Source: Amoebophrya sp. AT5.2
Lineage: Eukaryota > Sar > Dinophyceae > Syndiniales > Amoebophryaceae
Length of the DNA: 17,556 nt
Reading direction: 5' to 3'
NCBI GenBank assembly: GCA_005223375.1
Contig: RXOD01004874.1
Span: forward strand, 1-17,556
Each line of letters starts with the position of its first letter. Positions within the stretch are counted from its first letter, which is position 1. This document shows positions 15,726 to 17,556 of this stretch, one piece after another. Made by a program: the position numbers and the translations under genes. Under the pieces are notes generated by a model. The model saw only the letters and a list, made by a program, of their open reading frames with translations. It was not told the DNA's origin and ran no database searches.

Positions 15726-17555
15726 TCACGCGGGCACTCCGTCTTTTCCTTTCCAGCCCGCTGGCACTGCCCTCTTCACGTTGGCTGCTTTCGCGTGCAC
15801 TGTGTCTGGGAATTCCGCTTCCCGCCTGAAGAGCACGTGCGCGCCCGTCTTCGCAAGCGCACTCAGTTTGCTTTTCACGTCCCCCGTATCCGTCTTCGCG
15901 CTCACCAGGAAATCGTGCACCACCGCGATTTTGTCCCCCGCTGCCAAACCGACACTGCCTCCCCACTTCCCCACATCGGTGAGCGCGCCGCCGTCTCCGA
16001 GTCCGACTGCTAACTGGCTAAGTGCGTCTCCCGCCGGGCACCACAGCTGCACGTACTGTTTCGCCTTCTTGGCGCGCAGAAACGCGAACGCCGCGACTGG
16101 GTTGTCTTTTCTCGCGAACTTGCGCTGCACCTTCTGCGCGATCGCATCGGAGGGGGAGCTGCCGAGCCACGTCGGGACCAGGGTCACGCGCTCCTGGAGC
16201 GTGCCGACGGCAATGAGCATGTCACCGACCAGAACGTTGTTCTTCGCCGCGCGACTGGGTCCGGACCCGTCGGGCAGCTTAGGGAGGACTTCCGACACCC
16301 TCACAATGGGGTACGTGGACCAGTCGAGCCGCATGCCGAACAGCTGGGCGACCTTCTCCGCGGGCTGGAGGGAGGCGTCATTCAGGATCTTGTCGTCGAT
16401 CGAACTTTGTGCCCATCCGACCAATCCGGCACCCACGAGGTCCTTGCTGGTGCCCAGAATTTGGGCGCAAAAAGGTGCCTCTGTCTTCGGCATCGGCGGC
16501 GGACCCGCGGGCGCAGCGCCGGGCGCGGCTGGTGCGGATGCCTTCACACTCGGAGCCGCGCTTGTTCCAGCTGCAGGCGCAGCTCCGCCCAGCTTCAGCG
16601 CCGCTTGCCACGCCGGCAGCAAATCCCGCCTCACGTCCACGGCCTTTTTCCGCGTTTCGTCCGAAAACGGCTTTTCTCTCCTCACCAGAATGTGCAGTGG
16701 CCGCAGCCCCGAGGGGGCGACGCGCTTGTCGATTTCGCTCGGGTCTTTTTCTCGAAGGGCGTCGTGCGCCACCACTATTCTGTCCTCCGGCTTCAGGCCA
16801 AAGCCGTCGGCCACGCCCCCCGGACTCACGCTCGCGATCTTTCCATTTTGCACGACCATGCCCAGTTCAAGCTCCTTCACCTCCAACTGCACGTAGCAGC
16901 TTTCGTGCTTCTTGGGGAGAAAAGCGAAGGCCGCCACCGGGTTGTCCTTCCGCGCGAATTTCCTTTGGATTTTTTGGATGAGCGCGTCGTTCGGTTCGCT
17001 GCCCGGGTACGAAGGAACGAGGGTGATGCGCTCTTGCAGCGTCCCGGCCATGAGGAGCATATCGCCGACGGCGACGTTGTTCTTCGCCGCGCGACTAGGG
17101 CCGGAGCCGTCGGGCATCGTTGGCTCGATCTTCGCCACGCGGACGATCGGATAATCCCGCCAGTCAAGCTTCATGCCGAACAACTTCAAAAACTTCTCCT
17201 CGGGGGGGAAGGAGGCGTCGTTGAGAATGGAACCGTCGATGGAACTTTGGGCCCATCCACAAAGGCCTGCACCGGCTAGGTCCTTGCTCATTCCCACGAT
17301 CTGGGTACAAAACGGCGGGTCGGGCCCGGTCCTCTTTTGCGGCGCTTTCGGCGTTGGTGCGGCCGAGGCTTTTGCCGTGGAGGCCGCCGTGGTTGCGGCC
17401 GTTGTGGAAGCGGAGGCATTGGCTGGTTTCGCGGAACTCTTAGCGGAGGCAGCGGGAGCCGCAGTTTTCGTGGCAGGAGCTGCAGCTGGTGCTTTTTTGC
17501 CGGCAACTGGAGGTGGAGATTTCGTGACAGCTGCAGCTGGTGCTTTTTTGCCGGC
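15726..17555 (-). CDS. Ala/Pro/Lys-rich protein with two PDZ-like modules (5' end beyond window)
   Basis: The frame is open to the right window edge, so the N terminus is missing; 609 residues are visible. Residues 1-80 are low complexity, with AGKKAPAAA units. Then two copies of a ~135-residue module follow, offset by exactly 280 residues without gaps and roughly 70% identical by eye. Each starts PFC-x-QI, with SKDL, GWAQSSID, LFGM and LDW, then YPIVRV, DGSGPSRAAKNN, VGDML, GTLQER and QRKFARKDNPVAAFAFL. After copy 1 comes a PDZ-like stretch (VSPGGVADGFGLKPEDRIVV, then LRPLHILVRR). After copy 2 the matching stretch is diverged (VGLAAGDKIAVVHDFLV). An Ala/Pro linker separates the copies. PDZ domains bind short peptide ends or internal loops, so a scaffold role is likely. 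No enzyme motif was seen. The end is TGA at 15726-15728. Confidence 0.8.
   Translation of the reverse strand, partial: AGKKAPAAAVTKSPPPVAGKKAPAAAPATKTAAPAASAKSSAKPANASASTTAATTAASTAKASAAPTPKAPQKRTGPDPPFCTQIVGMSKDLAGAGLCGWAQSSIDGSILNDASFPPEEKFLKLFGMKLDWRDYPIVRVAKIEPTMPDGSGPSRAAKNNVAVGDMLLMAGTLQERITLVPSYPGSEPNDALIQKIQRKFARKDNPVAAFAFLPKKHESCYVQLEVKELELGMVVQNGKIASVSPGGVADGFGLKPEDRIVVAHDALREKDPSEIDKRVAPSGLRPLHILVRREKPFSDETRKKAVDVRRDLLPAWQAALKLGGAAPAAGTSAAPSVKASAPAAPGAAPAGPPPMPKTEAPFCAQILGTSKDLVGAGLVGWAQSSIDDKILNDASLQPAEKVAQLFGMRLDWSTYPIVRVSEVLPKLPDGSGPSRAAKNNVLVGDMLIAVGTLQERVTLVPTWLGSSPSDAIAQKVQRKFARKDNPVAAFAFLRAKKAKQYVQLWCPAGDALSQLAVGLGDGGALTDVGKWGGSVGLAAGDKIAVVHDFLVSAKTDTGDVKSKLSALAKTGAHVLFRREAEFPDTVHAKAANVKRAVPAGWKGKDGVPA
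16068..17315 (-). repeat. Intragenic duplication: two ~408-base module copies
   Basis: Copy 1 (17315-16908) and copy 2 (16475-16068) sit 840 bases apart and translate to aligned, gap-free modules. Long identical peptide blocks (DGSGPSRAAKNN, QRKFARKDNPVAAFAFL) point to a fairly recent or strongly constrained internal duplication. The sequences that follow each copy have diverged much more. Confidence 0.85.
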
Positions 17556-17556
17556 A
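17478..17556 (-). repeat. 51-base tandem repeat encoding a Lys/Ala/Pro unit, running off the window
   Basis: An identical 28-base stretch occurs at 17478-17505 and 17529-17556, giving a 51-base (17-codon) period. It encodes AGKKAPAAA in both units, followed by diverged Pro/Thr/Lys-rich residues. The second unit touches the window edge, so the array probably extends further. Confidence 0.75.

Overview
The window looks like nuclear DNA from a protist. Long coding stretches are interrupted by short introns. Most introns are GT-AG and one candidate is GC-AG. Every gene I can support lies on the minus strand, so the window reads as one co-oriented array (right to left). Spacers are only about 0.9-1 kb, the proteins carry long Ser/Ala/Gly-rich disordered stretches, and coding DNA is more GC-rich than the spacers. 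Together these traits fit an alveolate, most plausibly a dinoflagellate-type genome such as the parasitic syndinian Amoebophrya. That assignment is inference from style, not from a marker gene.

Layout from right to left, in transcription order: (1) 17555-15726, the 3' part of a gene for an Ala/Pro/Lys-rich protein with two near-identical PDZ-like modules, cut by the window edge. (2) 14743-10395, a large, basic, mostly disordered protein of unknown function with coiled-coil stretches, assembled from three or four exons. (3) 9421-6932, an apparently intronless gene for a membrane protein with about six N-terminal hydrophobic segments and a C-terminal alpha/beta-hydrolase with a complete Ser-Asp-His triad. 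(4) 6050-1362, a three-exon gene that I read as one polypeptide of about 1,406 residues. (5) A weak candidate for the first exon of a further gene at 455-141.

Gene (4) is the centre of interest. Exon 1 carries most of a ubiquitin-conjugating (E2/UBC) fold with its active-site Cys. Exon 2 and the start of exon 3 carry what reads as a HYD1-like ADP-ribosyltransferase (ART). Exon 3 then supplies the missing C-terminal UBC helices, a RING-H2 finger, a Deltex C-terminal (DTC) domain and an unrecognised C-terminal region. DTC domains of animal Deltex ligases bind ADP-ribose and can place ubiquitin on it. One protein may therefore ADP-ribosylate a target, hold the ADP-ribose, and bring both its own E2 and E3 for ubiquitin transfer. 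The E2 fold appears to be split by the inserted ART. The position of a catalytic Glu known in human DTX2/DTX3L is Thr here. The join of exons 1, 2 and 3 rests on in-frame GT-AG introns and domain continuity; transcript data would settle it.
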